Positions 52,004 to 61,586 of a DNA stretch of 64,000 nt are shown one piece after another. The notes under the pieces were generated by a model that made no database searches, was not told the DNA's origin, and saw nothing but the letters and a program-made list of their open reading frames with translations. Position numbers and translations under genes: made by a program. Source of the DNA: SHVO01 sp041905795 (GTDB taxonomy: Bacteria; Pseudomonadota; Alphaproteobacteria; Rhodospirillales; Rhodospirillaceae); contig JAYRKL010000010.1 of assembly GCA_041905795.1 (NCBI GenBank), positions 62,001 through 126,000 on the forward strand, written 5' to 3'. Every line of letters starts with the position of its first letter. The stretch's first letter is position 1.

Positions 52004-54136
52004 CTACCGCTTCCGCCCCGAGACCGCGGTGTCGAACTGCATATTGCCCATGCGCCAGAACGTCGGCGCCGCGTTGCCGGAGAAGGCCACGCTTACCTGT
52101 TCGCCCTGAACGCGGGTGGACCGTTGCCCCGTTGCCGCGGTGATGCGCAAAGCCGGCGAGGCCCGCGTGAAGATCCCGCGTATGTCGCGGTTGCGCGCGG
52201 TGAACGAAATGGCGTAGCCGCCCTGCAGGCCGTCATGGTCCGGCCGCACGCCGTTGACGATGATCTGCCCGCCTTCCACGGTGCGGTAGGCGCCCATCAG
52301 CGACCAGGCGCGCGGTCCCCCGTCGGCGGTGAAGCCCTTCTCGTGGAACCACACAGTCCCCGCCGTATCGGCCGCCAGCGGATACTGGAACACACCGGCG
52401 TCGGTGAAGGCGGTGCGGTCGAACCGCCCGCAGCTCCAGGTCCCGCCAATCGTGTCGTAGACCACGTAGCGCGAGCACTCGTTGCCGTCGCGCAGGTCCG
52501 GATAGAACCACCACACCTCGGCGTAACTCTTACCGATCACCCTTGAGGCGTAGACCTTGTCCTGCTGCACAAAGGCTAGGTTGTCGGCGACGTCGCGCGC
52601 CAGCGTGCACGGCAGCAGCGCCGGCGCCGCGCCGCCATAGGCCATGAACGCCCCCGCCGGCGTCATCCAGTACCAGACCCCGTTCACCTCCACCGCGGCA
52701 TTGGGTCCGATCAACCCGCAGCCCGTGCCTTTCTGCGTGAAGTCATAGACCCGGTTGGGATCGGCGTTATAGCGCATGGACCACAGCGCATCCTCGGTCC
52801 AGATCACGTTCTCGCCTACGCCGGCGAGGCCGCGCACCACCCGCCCGCCCGCCGCCAGGGTGTATCCGCCGGCGAGGTTGGTGGATGTCGGCGTCCAATC
52901 GGTGTTGTCCTCGGCGTCACTCCAGTCGATCTGCAGCGCGTCGAAGGCACCGTCCAGGTTCGATCCGCAGGCGACAAGAATGCGCTCGGCGGTCACGAAC
53001 ACACTGCCCACCTCGGTGGGCGCGCCGGCGACCTGCTGCGCCGTCGTCAGCACCTGCACCGAGACGTCGTCCACGCTCCCGGCAAAGCTCGCGTCCTTGC
53101 TGAAGACAATGGTGTCCGCGCCGCCGGCGGCGAAGAACGGCAGGCGATACCTGCCCGTGGCCGCGATGGCGGCGCCGATCGGCACGCCCCCGTGCTTCGG
53201 CTGCACCGTGCCCGCCGCCCGCGTGACGGTGACCTGCAACAGGTGCCACGCCATCGGCTCCAGGACCACGTTTGTCGAAAGGTCGGAGCCCGCGCCGGCC
53301 GAGGCCGCCGCCGCCCCCGCGGCGATGGCCCATCCCGCTCCCGGCGACCACCCCGCCGTGGACGTGAAATCGCCGTTGGCCGCCAGTTCGGACCCGGTGA
53401 AATGCGGCGCCCATTCATAAATGGCGCCGCCGCGCGGGCTCGCCAGCAGGTTCTGACCCCACGGCGCGAACGACCAGGTGCGCGGGAACAGCGTCAGGCC
53501 GGACGACCCGCCGCCGTATCCGCCCGAACCGTAGCCGCCGGTGCCGAAGCCTAGCCCGCCCAGGCCGTCGATCTGGCCGGCGCCCAGGGCATAGTTATAG
53601 AGCACCGTGCCGCCGCCCGGTCCCGCCGTGACCGCCGCCGCCACGGCATGGGTGATGGTATAGCTATTGGCGTCCACGATCCCGGTGACGGCATAGTCGC
53701 CGCTCACGGTGATCCCGCCCACGGCGGTTGCGCCCGCGAACGCGACCTTGTCCGACGCCGCGCGTCCATGGCCGGCATGCGCCACGCCCACCACCGCCGA
53801 TCCCGCCGTGGTGGTGAAGGGATCGGCCAGAGTCCCGCGTTCGACAACCGGCGTTATGTCGAACAGCGTCCCGTCCAGGTCCATGGCGTAGAGGCGCAAG
53901 TGCGTCCCGAACGCCGCGATCGGATTGCGCGCATTGTCGGCATAGGTGAACGTGCCGCGGCAGATTCCCGTCAGCCCGGCGGCCGACGCCCGTTCCCACC
54001 CATAAATGGTCTCCGGCAACCCGCCGACAAACCGGATCTTGTCGGCATCCGTCCAGTTCAACTGGCCCACCATCGGGCTGTTTTCTTTATCGATGCCGGC
54101 TTTGGTGGGAAGCGATTGATAAGTCAATGTTTTCAC
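52004..54136 (-). CDS. Phage structural protein, packaged-DNA-stabilisation/tail-hub-like
   Basis: 710 residues, beta-rich. The N-terminal part (KIRFVGGLPETIYGWERA, GICRGTFTYADNARNPIAAFGTHLRLYAMD, FDITPV) is the signature of a phage structural family related to P22 gp10-type stabilisation proteins. A Gly-rich stretch and a carbohydrate-binding-like middle (about 220-340) follow, then propeller-like repeats (WTEDALWSMRY, VWWFYPDLRD). It is the first leftward gene after the cargo cassette; its start faces hipB across a 149-bp AT-rich gap. Confidence 0.7.
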   Translation of the reverse strand: MKTLTYQSLPTKAGIDKENSPMVGQLNWTDADKIRFVGGLPETIYGWERASAAGLTGICRGTFTYADNARNPIAAFGTHLRLYAMDLDGTLFDITPVVERGTLADPFTTTAGSAVVGVAHAGHGRAASDKVAFAGATAVGGITVSGDYAVTGIVDANSYTITHAVAAAVTAGPGGGTVLYNYALGAGQIDGLGGLGFGTGGYGSGGYGGGSSGLTLFPRTWSFAPWGQNLLASPRGGAIYEWAPHFTGSELAANGDFTSTAGWSPGAGWAIAAGAAAASAGAGSDLSTNVVLEPMAWHLLQVTVTRAAGTVQPKHGGVPIGAAIAATGRYRLPFFAAGGADTIVFSKDASFAGSVDDVSVQVLTTAQQVAGAPTEVGSVFVTAERILVACGSNLDGAFDALQIDWSDAEDNTDWTPTSTNLAGGYTLAAGGRVVRGLAGVGENVIWTEDALWSMRYNADPNRVYDFTQKGTGCGLIGPNAAVEVNGVWYWMTPAGAFMAYGGAAPALLPCTLARDVADNLAFVQQDKVYASRVIGKSYAEVWWFYPDLRDGNECSRYVVYDTIGGTWSCGRFDRTAFTDAGVFQYPLAADTAGTVWFHEKGFTADGGPRAWSLMGAYRTVEGGQIIVNGVRPDHDGLQGGYAISFTARNRDIRGIFTRASPALRITAATGQRSTRVQGEQVSVAFSGNAAPTFWRMGNMQFDTAVSGRKR

Positions 54137-54285
54137 CCGCCCGACAGCGTAATGACTTGTATATTATTCATTTAACTATCATTGATATATTATGCTGATT
54201 TTATTAGTCATTTCATAAAAAATATGCCTAATATATTACTCATCAATCGAACTATTACACCGAATACAAAGTATATAAGGCACAC
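54137..54285. promoter_or_regulatory. AT-rich divergent promoter/operator region of hipBA
   Basis: The segment is far more AT-rich than its surroundings, with repeated TATATTA/TAATATATTA motifs and many candidate -10 boxes. It separates the leftward phage gene from the rightward hipBA pair and most likely holds HipB operators. The exact operator was not resolved. Confidence 0.6.
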
Positions 54286-54564
54286 ATGTTGGACCTCCCC
54301 TCGATTGGCACCGAGGTCGCCAAACGCCGCAAGGAACGCGGTCTCCGGCAAGCCGACCTCGCGCGCGCCGCCGGCGTCAGCCGCGCCACCATCGACGCCT
54401 TGGAAAATGGCCGCCGCGGCGAACTTGGCTTCGGCAAGCTCACGCAGATTTTGGCCGCCGTCGGCCTGGCCTTCAGCCTGACCGGCGCCGCGACGCGCCG
54501 CCCGACGTTGGATGAACTGATGCAGGAAGCCGAACGTGATCAAGGTCTGGGCCGACGGAGCTGA
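54286..54564 (+). CDS. hipB: HipB-like XRE-family antitoxin
   Basis: 92 residues. A helix-turn-helix (KRRKERGLRQADLARAAGVSRATIDALENGRRG, about 13-46) is followed by a helical tail. It would bind the AT-rich upstream region and neutralise HipA. The gene overlaps hipA by 29 bp in another frame, the usual coupling of these pairs. Confidence 0.85.
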   Translation: MLDLPSIGTEVAKRRKERGLRQADLARAAGVSRATIDALENGRRGELGFGKLTQILAAVGLAFSLTGAATRRPTLDELMQEAERDQGLGRRS

Positions 54565-55774
54565 AGCCGGCTATCTCGAGCGATGGAACAGCCGCGGCAG
54601 CGCCTTCACCTACCTGCCCGAGCTTCAGGACGGCAGGGCGGTATCGGTCACCATGCCGGTGCGCCGCCCCTCCTGGAATATCGGCTACGGCCTCGCCCCC
54701 ATCTTCGAGATGAACCTGCCGGAAGGCGCGCTGCGCGAACGCCTGCGTCTCGCCTTCGCCAAGGCCACGGGCACATTCGATGATCTCGGTCTCCTGGCCG
54801 TCGTCGGCCGTTCCCAGGTGGGCCGCCTGCGCTATACCGGCCGCGACGACCGGCTGGATGAAGGCGTTCCCTTCCAATCGGTGGACGAGATCCTGACCGC
54901 GCACCGCGATGGCGACCTGTTTCATCATTTGATCGAGAAGTTCGCCGCCTTCTCCGGGATCAGCGGCGTCCAGCCCAAGGTGCTGGTGCGCGACACCGAA
55001 ACCGCGCCGCCGCAGAACGGGCTGCATGGCCGCCTGTCGCAAGGTTTCCGGGGCGCCACCCATATCGTCAAGCTCTGGGACCCGAACGAATATCCCCAAC
55101 TCGCCGCCAACGAATACTTCTGCCTCCGCGCCGCCGCGCGCTGCGGCCTCGAAGTGCCGCGGTTTCGCCTGGCCGACGACGGCGCGGCGCTGGTGGTCGA
55201 CCGCTTCGACCTCAAGGCCGACGGGACTTACCGCGGTGTCGAGGATTTCTGCGTCCTCAACGCCCACCGCACCGACCAGAAATACCTCGGCAGCTACGAG
55301 ACCACCGTGTTCAAGCGCCTCGCCGATTTCGCCGACCCCGTCACCCTCGGCGAAGACCGGGAAAAGCTGTTCACGCTCATCGTTCTCAACTGCGTGCTGC
55401 GCAACGGCGACGCCCACCTCAAGAATTTCGCCATGGTCTACGACGATGTGCGCGCCGCCGCGCGCCTGGCGCCGGTCTACGACCTGGTCACCACCACCGT
55501 CTACATACCGGCCGACGGCATGGCCCTCACCCTCGACGGCACCAAACGCTGGCCTGACGCCAAACGCTTGCGGCGCTTCGGCGAAACCCGCATGCAGGTG
55601 ACGCCGGCCAGGATCCGCGCCATCCTCGAGCGCGTCGGCGATGCCGTCTCCCGGACGCTTCCCGAAGTGCAGGCCCACCGCAAGGACCAGCCCGCCTTTT
55701 CCGAGGTCGGCGGCCGCATGGCGCAGGCGTGGGACACGGGCCTGCGCCGGTCCCTCACCGACGCCGATCCTTGA
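54536..55774 (+). CDS. hipA: HipA-family toxin kinase
   Basis: 412 residues from GTG 54536. It has the N-terminal HipA domain, the GISGVQPK phosphate loop (about 141-147), the catalytic RNGDAHLKNFAM (about 287-298) and LAPVYDLVTT. HipA kinases phosphorylate glutamyl-tRNA synthetase or other targets and induce growth arrest. All motifs look intact. As prophage cargo it may stabilise the element or defend against other phages. Confidence 0.88.
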   Translation: MIKVWADGAEAGYLERWNSRGSAFTYLPELQDGRAVSVTMPVRRPSWNIGYGLAPIFEMNLPEGALRERLRLAFAKATGTFDDLGLLAVVGRSQVGRLRYTGRDDRLDEGVPFQSVDEILTAHRDGDLFHHLIEKFAAFSGISGVQPKVLVRDTETAPPQNGLHGRLSQGFRGATHIVKLWDPNEYPQLAANEYFCLRAAARCGLEVPRFRLADDGAALVVDRFDLKADGTYRGVEDFCVLNAHRTDQKYLGSYETTVFKRLADFADPVTLGEDREKLFTLIVLNCVLRNGDAHLKNFAMVYDDVRAAARLAPVYDLVTTTVYIPADGMALTLDGTKRWPDAKRLRRFGETRMQVTPARIRAILERVGDAVSRTLPEVQAHRKDQPAFSEVGGRMAQAWDTGLRRSLTDADP

Positions 55775-55788
55775 ACGGCCGCACCGTC

Positions 55789-57030
55789 TTAGGCCGCGGG
55801 GCTCACCAGATAAGCGGAATCATCCAGGCGCGTCAGCGGCCGGGCCGCCGCGTTCGCCAGGGCGAACATGCGCGCCATCGCCGCGCCGGCTTCCTCGGGC
55901 GACACGGTGAACTTGTCCTTCTGCAGATCGTTGCGCGCGATACGGTTCCAGTTGAGTTCCGTCAGCGCTCTTGGCTTGGGCAACAGGTCGGCGATCTTCC
56001 TCGCGGTTTTCAACGCGCCGTTGACCGGGAACAGGTCATCCGCGCGCCGCGGCGGCGCCGGCAGCTTCCCGGTCTCGAGAAATACCTGTGCCGCCGTGGC
56101 GGCCGCGTCACTGGAATGCACCGTGTAGTTCGCCTCCGGAATGATCAGGCGCCGCGCCCAGCCCGGGTCGGCACTCAAATTGATGCAGGGCGCGCCTAAG
56201 ATCGCCGCCTCGATACCCGTGGTCGAATCGCAATGCACCATCACCGCCGCGTGCTGGATCCACGGCACCGGGTCCGACCGCCGCACCACCTCCACGCGGG
56301 CGGTGTCCGCATACAGCTCCTGCCAATACTCCGGCCGCTCGCTCGGATGCGGCCTGACCACGATGTCAATCGCGGTCTCCGCCAGCAGCCGGCCGATCAG
56401 CGCGCGCACCTCTTGCAGCGCCGCGCGCTCATAGGCCAGGCGGTCGTCCACCTGCCGCCGCGCCGCCGGATCGTTCAGGTCCAGCTTCAATGCCCGGCAA
56501 TAGACGTCGATCGCCGTGTCGAGGTCGCCCCAGGTGCCGTTGATCAATCCGAACACCAGATTGACCAATATATAAGGTGCCGTCCGCGGCCGTTCGGTAC
56601 GGGCCGCCCGCAGGATATCGAAGCGCGCGCTGCCCACCGCCGCGATCTTGCCGCGCACCGCGGGAAAAGCTTTCAGTACCCCCCGTTTATGCGCCTCGCT
56701 GACCGCGAGATAGCGGTCGCAATGCGTGATCGCTCCGGGATCGGTTGTCATATGGGCAAAGGCTTCGTTCTGTGCGATGGCTTCCTCGTCGGCCGCCACC
56801 ACCTTGTGGCCGAGCCCCGCGCAGTTCGCCATGGCGGCCGCCTGGATCGCGTTGGTGGTCTTGAACAGATAACAGCCTTTTGGCGCCACCACGGCGCTCG
56901 CGGTCATCCCCCAATAGTCGCCGACGACCGCATAGAGCCCGAGTTTCGCCAGATGCGCCGCGATCAGGAACCGGGAGTCCAGATCCCGCCCCTTGAGTTC
57001 GCATGTGAGATACGCAATCGGCGCCAGCAT
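55789..57030 (-). CDS. Capsule/surface-carbohydrate biosynthesis-type protein (GT-B-like)
   Basis: 413 residues. The N-terminal half (YLTCELKGRDLDSRFLIAAHLA, then FKTTNAIQAAAM) is shared with the gene starting at 63622. The C-terminal half has VVRPHPSERPEYWQ and HCDSTTGIEAAILGAPCINL, the nucleotide-sugar-type motifs of capsule and teichoic-acid polymerase-like GT-B enzymes. Likely cytoplasmic; acts on a surface glycan. It points leftward, opposite to the neighbouring cargo genes. Confidence 0.75.
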   Translation of the reverse strand: MLAPIAYLTCELKGRDLDSRFLIAAHLAKLGLYAVVGDYWGMTASAVVAPKGCYLFKTTNAIQAAAMANCAGLGHKVVAADEEAIAQNEAFAHMTTDPGAITHCDRYLAVSEAHKRGVLKAFPAVRGKIAAVGSARFDILRAARTERPRTAPYILVNLVFGLINGTWGDLDTAIDVYCRALKLDLNDPAARRQVDDRLAYERAALQEVRALIGRLLAETAIDIVVRPHPSERPEYWQELYADTARVEVVRRSDPVPWIQHAAVMVHCDSTTGIEAAILGAPCINLSADPGWARRLIIPEANYTVHSSDAAATAAQVFLETGKLPAPPRRADDLFPVNGALKTARKIADLLPKPRALTELNWNRIARNDLQKDKFTVSPEEAGAAMARMFALANAAARPLTRLDDSAYLVSPAA

Positions 57031-57201
57031 GGGCGCAAGATAGAGCCGCGCGCAGAAGCGGGCTAGACGATCTTTTCCCCCGGCCGGTCACCCTGCGTCC
57101 GCCGGTTTCAACCGATATCCTATCCGCCGCCGCCGCGGTAAGCTGCCCCGCCGGCAGGCTGCCGCCCACGGCGTATATGGATGTGAAGGCCGAAGTTTCT
57201 C

Positions 57202-58572
57202 ATGGATCAGGCAACCTTGATCGCCGAAGCCGAACGCCTCGAGGCCGCGTACAAATTCGAGGCCGCGCGCGCGAACTACGAGGCCGCCGCCGCCGCCGCG
57301 CCCTCCGCGCCGCTGTTATTGAAGCTCGCCCAGCTGACCGAACTGACCGGCGGCCCCGAAGCGGCGCGCGCTGTCTACGGCCGGGCGCTGGCGCTCGAGC
57401 CCGGCTCTTTCGCCGCCGCCACCAAGCGCGCCGGAACGTTCCTGGAATCCGACGGCGCCCAGGCCGCAAAGCTCCTTGAGGAATTCCTGCCGAACGCCGC
57501 CGGCCCGAGCCGCGTCGAAGTCCTGGGTCAGCTGGCGACCTTTCGCGAATGGGCCGCCCGCCAGGCGCGCGGACTTCCGCCGTCCCATGTCCTCGACCTC
57601 GCCCAATTTCCTTTTGCCTATGCGCAAGACGACCTCCGCCGTTTCGTGCAGGGCGCGGCGGCCTTGATGTCCGACATGCCCGGCGATCCCCGCGCCCGCG
57701 CGCTGCTCGGCTATGCCCGGCTGCTCGAGGGCGACATCGCGGAAGCGAACCGTCTTTTCCGCACCGGCGCCGCCGCCTCCGCGTCCATTGCCTATGGGGA
57801 ACCCGCCGCCGCCGGCCCCGCGCTTCCGGAAGTGGTCGGCGCCTGGCCCAGGGATCCGTGTTTCTTCGTCTCCTGCGACCAGCGGTATTTCCAGGCGTTC
57901 CTGCTGCCGCTGCTCAAGTCGCTGGCGCGGTTCGTTCCCGATCAGCGCGTTCACATCCACGCCATGGGGCCCCTGGCCGATCACGCCGCCATCGCCCGGC
58001 ATCTCCTTCCGCTGCGCGTGACACTGACCCATGAGATTCCCGACGCCTATATCGCCGCCCACGCCATCAGGCCGACCACCTACTACGGCGCCGCCCGTTT
58101 TGTGCGCTTCGCCGAGGCCCTGGCCGTCAATGACGGGCCTTTGTGGATGTCGGACGCCGACTGCCTCATAGCCCGGGATCCCAAGGCCCTGTTCTCCCGG
58201 GCCGGCGATCTGGCGCTGCGCATCCGTCCCGGCCGCATCGAGCCCGAGCACCAGATCAGCGGCTGCCTGATCATGGGCGCGCCCGCCGCGCGCCCCTATT
58301 TCCGCCACGTCGCCGATATCATCTCCGAAGCGCTGCCACGGGCCTTCTGGGGCCTGGATCAAGCCGCCCTCTACGCCGCCTACCTGCTTCTCAAGTCGCG
58401 CGGCGAAATGCCCGAGATCACGCTGCTCGGTCCCGCCGAGGCCGGCGTGAAGGCCGACGCCGACGACGGCGTCTTCTGGTTCACCGCCGGCGCCCGCAAG
58501 AAACGCCTCTTCGCCAAGCCCCTGCCCGCGAACCCGACCAGCTACGAGCGCCTGTTCCGCGAGGTCTCCTGA
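57202..58572 (+). CDS. TPR-containing glycosyltransferase-like protein
   Basis: 456 residues. The first 120 form TPR-like helices (LEAAYKFEAARANYEAAAAAAP). The remainder resembles a GT-A nucleotide-sugar transferase, with PCFFVSCDQRYF, a DxD-type motif in WMSDADCLIARD (about 317) and a GLDQAALYAAY acceptor helix. It probably modifies a surface or virion glycan. Start ATG 57202. It begins a rightward run of glycan or methyl-transfer genes. Confidence 0.72.
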   Translation: MDQATLIAEAERLEAAYKFEAARANYEAAAAAAPSAPLLLKLAQLTELTGGPEAARAVYGRALALEPGSFAAATKRAGTFLESDGAQAAKLLEEFLPNAAGPSRVEVLGQLATFREWAARQARGLPPSHVLDLAQFPFAYAQDDLRRFVQGAAALMSDMPGDPRARALLGYARLLEGDIAEANRLFRTGAAASASIAYGEPAAAGPALPEVVGAWPRDPCFFVSCDQRYFQAFLLPLLKSLARFVPDQRVHIHAMGPLADHAAIARHLLPLRVTLTHEIPDAYIAAHAIRPTTYYGAARFVRFAEALAVNDGPLWMSDADCLIARDPKALFSRAGDLALRIRPGRIEPEHQISGCLIMGAPAARPYFRHVADIISEALPRAFWGLDQAALYAAYLLLKSRGEMPEITLLGPAEAGVKADADDGVFWFTAGARKKRLFAKPLPANPTSYERLFREVS

Positions 58573-58624
58573 GGCCGGCGCGCGGGGTGAAGACCGTTCT
58601 ACCGATCATCGATTTGAGGCTTTC

Positions 58625-59380
58625 ATGAGCAATGACGATTTTGCGATCACCGCCCCTCAACTTGAGCACATGTTGAAGATCATGAGGGCGGCCCCGACCG
58701 ACTTGCTGCTGTCCACCCATTGCCGGCACTTCCTCGCCAAGAGCCGGTTCGAGAAGCGCGGCGGCGAGGTCAACGTTTTCAATACCCCCGACACAGGGGT
58801 GATGCCGGGCACGATCGGCCATAACCGCCAGGAATTCGATACCTTCGCCAGCATCTCGCGGCCCGGACGCCTCATCTCCGCGTTGTCTGCGATTGAAGGC
58901 GTCTATGGCCGCGCCAAGGACCTGAAAGTGCTGTCGGTCGGCCCCAGAACCGAGATGGAATTGCTGCAACTCGTCGGAATGGGTTTCTCGCCCGCCAATG
59001 TCTATGCGCTCGATCTCATTTCCTCGTCCCCGTGGATCGATCTCGGAGACATGCATGCGATGCCGTACGAGAACGAGTTCTTTGACGTCGTGATCTCGAA
59101 CTGGGTTCTCGCCTACAGCAAGACCCCCGAGAAGGCGGTCTCGGAAATGATCCGGGTGACCAAGTCAGGCGGCCTGGTCGCGATGGGCGCGACCTTTAAC
59201 CCTCGCGCCGGCGAGGTCGATTACACCGACCCGGAAGCGAAGATTGTCGGCACGATGTTCCGCAGCACCAGCCAGTACAAAGCCATGATGGGAAAGAACC
59301 TCGGCCGCGTTCATTTTGAGGATGAGCCGGTCGATGACGTCCAAGGCGCCGTCATGCTGGTGGCGCGAGTGGCCCGCTAG
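58625..59380 (+). CDS. Class I SAM-dependent methyltransferase
   Basis: 251 residues. Motif I is degenerate (VLSVGPRTEMEL, about 101-112), followed by YALDLISSSPWIDLGDMHAMPYENEFFDVVISNWVLAYSKTPEKAVSEM, the motif II-III region of methyltransferase-11-like enzymes. It lies 52 bp after the glycosyltransferase and may methylate a sugar. Confidence 0.78.
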   Translation: MSNDDFAITAPQLEHMLKIMRAAPTDLLLSTHCRHFLAKSRFEKRGGEVNVFNTPDTGVMPGTIGHNRQEFDTFASISRPGRLISALSAIEGVYGRAKDLKVLSVGPRTEMELLQLVGMGFSPANVYALDLISSSPWIDLGDMHAMPYENEFFDVVISNWVLAYSKTPEKAVSEMIRVTKSGGLVAMGATFNPRAGEVDYTDPEAKIVGTMFRSTSQYKAMMGKNLGRVHFEDEPVDDVQGAVMLVARVAR

Positions 59381-59454
59381 GCGGACCGTAAGCTCCTCCT
59401 CCCAAACGATTTATAATAAATCGCCTATACGGCCCTTGGACGTCGCAGCATCAA

Positions 59455-59670
59455 ATGAGCCTCAACGGCAAACGCGACAAATTCACTGTCGAGGACTTCG
59501 AGGCCCTGGCCAAAACCGAAGGCCTGAAACAGGGCCGCGCCAAAACGATCTTAGGAGAAGTTCAAGCGGCGGCCGCCAAGTGGCACACCTTCGCCGAAGA
59601 CGCCAATGTCACGGAGAAATTCCGCACCAGGATTACGGAAATCCTGCGCCTTAAACCGCCGGCAAACTGA
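59455..59670 (+). pseudogene. HipA C-terminal fragment
   Basis: 71 residues resembling the very C-terminus of a HipA kinase: FTVEDFEALAKTEGLKQGRAK and a W-x-x-F-A helix (AAAKWHTFAEDANV). The kinase core is absent; upstream is the methyltransferase stop. The sequence is not the same as the tail of the HipA at 54536, so it would be a relic of a different hipA. A real stand-alone small gene is the alternative. Confidence 0.5.
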
Positions 59671-59771
59671 TACTGCCTCAGCCCATATCTTATCCGAATC
59701 CATCGAGTTAAACTGGCCTATCCGCCAGCAGTTGTCCTTCTCAACCTCGGCCTGGGATGAAAGTGGTTTGA

Positions 59772-60545
59772 ATGTCGCTTGACCCTTACTTCGGATACAT
59801 GACGGTTGATGCGTTTGACTGCCCACCCTTCCTCATGTTCGATAACGACGATTGCGGTATTTGCCGCACCATCCGCGAGGGCCAATTTGAACCAACATCG
59901 CTGCGCCTATGGTGCGCTGTCGTAAGGTCAACAACAAGCGTAGTTGATATCGGCGCCAATGTTGGCGTCTACACTCTAGCTGCGGCGTCCTTACGCGGTG
60001 ATATTCCAATTCATGCGTTCGAGCCAAATCCTCACGCTTACGCGCGCCTGCGCGTAAACAAACACCGCAACAGCTTTTCGAATATTTTTGAGCGTCAAGA
60101 TGCGTTGGGACACAAAGATAATGTTCCCATCGCCCTTTCCTGGCGCGCAAAGCCCGGCAATCCGATTTCATCCGGCGCTGGCATCGGTGAGCAGAAATTT
60201 AGCGGGCCTGTCGAAACTAGTATTGCGGTTTTGCGTCGGCTTGATGCGGTGGGGCTCACAGATTTAGGGGACCGGCCCGCGTTCAAGATCGACGTTGAGG
60301 GGGCAGAGATTTATGTGTTTCGTGGCGCAGGCGACTTACTCAGGAGCCGCCCAGACATTTTACTTGAGAGCTTCCACCAAGTACCGTGTGATGAAATCAC
60401 GGCACTGACAAAGCCGCTCGGCTATCGCTATTTCTCAATCAATGAGTCCACCGGCTCAATCACCGAACAAGCGGGTCTGACAGCAAGAGATCGTGGCAGC
60501 AATAGCTACAATCAGTTTCTAAGCGTTCGCGAGCCCCCGACTTAG
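59772..60545 (+). CDS. FkbM-family methyltransferase
   Basis: 257 residues. The SAM-binding motif VVDIGANVGVYTLAAA (about 56-71), HAFEPNPHAYARL and FKIDVEGAEIYVFRGA are diagnostic of FkbM enzymes. These usually O-methylate sugars or other small acceptors. Base composition and codon use are noticeably more AT-rich than the flanking genes, a sign of recent transfer. Its last 4 bp overlap the convergent small phage gene. Confidence 0.88.
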   Translation: MSLDPYFGYMTVDAFDCPPFLMFDNDDCGICRTIREGQFEPTSLRLWCAVVRSTTSVVDIGANVGVYTLAAASLRGDIPIHAFEPNPHAYARLRVNKHRNSFSNIFERQDALGHKDNVPIALSWRAKPGNPISSGAGIGEQKFSGPVETSIAVLRRLDAVGLTDLGDRPAFKIDVEGAEIYVFRGAGDLLRSRPDILLESFHQVPCDEITALTKPLGYRYFSINESTGSITEQAGLTARDRGSNSYNQFLSVREPPT

Positions 60546-60727
60546 GGCACGCTATAGCTCCCGTCCTGATTAGCGGTCCACCCTTCCTCGGGGAGTGGCG
60601 TCACCTTCGTTACGTCCCTTATTGGAACGATGGCCGGATATGGGTTGACCTCCGCCTGGAAGCGCCAGTGCACATACTTGCGCGCGGGGTTTCTTGGGTC
60701 TGTTTCGATCTGCGCGAATTCTCTCAT
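60542..60727 (-). CDS. Small phage protein, unknown function
   Basis: 61 residues, soluble (ARKYVHWRFQAEVNPYPAIV). It follows the Gly-rich tail gene by 11 bp in the same direction and has GGAGGGG just before the ATG. Found at the end of the tail module. Function unknown. Confidence 0.65.
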   Translation of the reverse strand: MREFAQIETDPRNPARKYVHWRFQAEVNPYPAIVPIRDVTKVTPLPEEGWTANQDGSYSVP

Positions 60728-60738
60728 AGAGCCCCTCC

Positions 60739-61584
60739 TTAGAACGGCCGGATCATGATCAAAACCGCACCGGCTTTACCATCCTTTCCGGCGCCTATTG
60801 CAACAGGTCCGGGACCGCCGGCGCCGCGTCCCATGAGCACGGAGAACAAGAGCGTTGCATCGCCTCCCGTGGCCGCGCCCGCGATCTGATTGCTACCGCT
60901 CTGCCGAATTGAACCGCCGTTGGGCCAACCGCCTGCAATGTTGTCGGATGTAGCGCTACCGCTAATAATATTAGGCGCAGCTACCTGGGGAGCAAAAACC
61001 GCCGTTGCAGCGCTTGTGCCAGGAATGCCTGGCGTGGCGTAGGTAGAATTAAATCCGGACGCACCGGGCCCCCCGCCGATATAGTCAAGACCTGCTCCGC
61101 CATTACCAGGCGCCGCAGTCGTGTTGCCTCGGGATACTCCGCCACCTCCCCCGAAACCACCGCTACCGCCGTTGCCACCGGATCCGGCGGCATCATTGGT
61201 TCCGGCGCCCCCGCTTCCACCCGCCAAGCTGATGAGTGAGCCAAAGGTGGTGGTGCCCCCCGCGGAGCCGTTGTTCGCCGCCGCCCCTGCCGCGCCGCCC
61301 GCTCCGGCAGCGCCAATAACGATATCTTGATCGGTTGTGACGGTTAGCTCCGTCAGGGACACGCGGCCACTGCCGCCGCCGCCGCCCATGTTTGTACCGG
61401 CCGAGGTTCCAGTATTCCCGCCGCCACCACCACCACCGATGGCGAGGACAACCAGGGTCAATGGATAGCCCGGGTTCGGATGCTTCCACGTCGTGCTGGA
61501 CAGGAAATACTGCCAGCCGGTGCTGTAGCCGTTATAGATCGACGGCGGAACGCCGATCCCTCGGGGCGCGCGGTTGCTTTGCAT
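60739..61584 (-). CDS. Glycine-rich phage tail-fibre-like protein
   Basis: 281 residues. After a short N-terminus (STGWQYFLSSTTWKHP) most of the protein is Gly/Ala/Ser-rich collagen-like sequence with runs such as GGGGGGGN, ending AVLIMIRPF. Gly-rich domains of this kind are common in tail-tip adhesins of phages. It starts 2 bp after the preceding gene's stop. Confidence 0.7.
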   Translation of the reverse strand: MQSNRAPRGIGVPPSIYNGYSTGWQYFLSSTTWKHPNPGYPLTLVVLAIGGGGGGGNTGTSAGTNMGGGGGSGRVSLTELTVTTDQDIVIGAAGAGGAAGAAANNGSAGGTTTFGSLISLAGGSGGAGTNDAAGSGGNGGSGGFGGGGGVSRGNTTAAPGNGGAGLDYIGGGPGASGFNSTYATPGIPGTSAATAVFAPQVAAPNIISGSATSDNIAGGWPNGGSIRQSGSNQIAGAATGGDATLLFSVLMGRGAGGPGPVAIGAGKDGKAGAVLIMIRPF

Positions 61585-61586
61585 GG

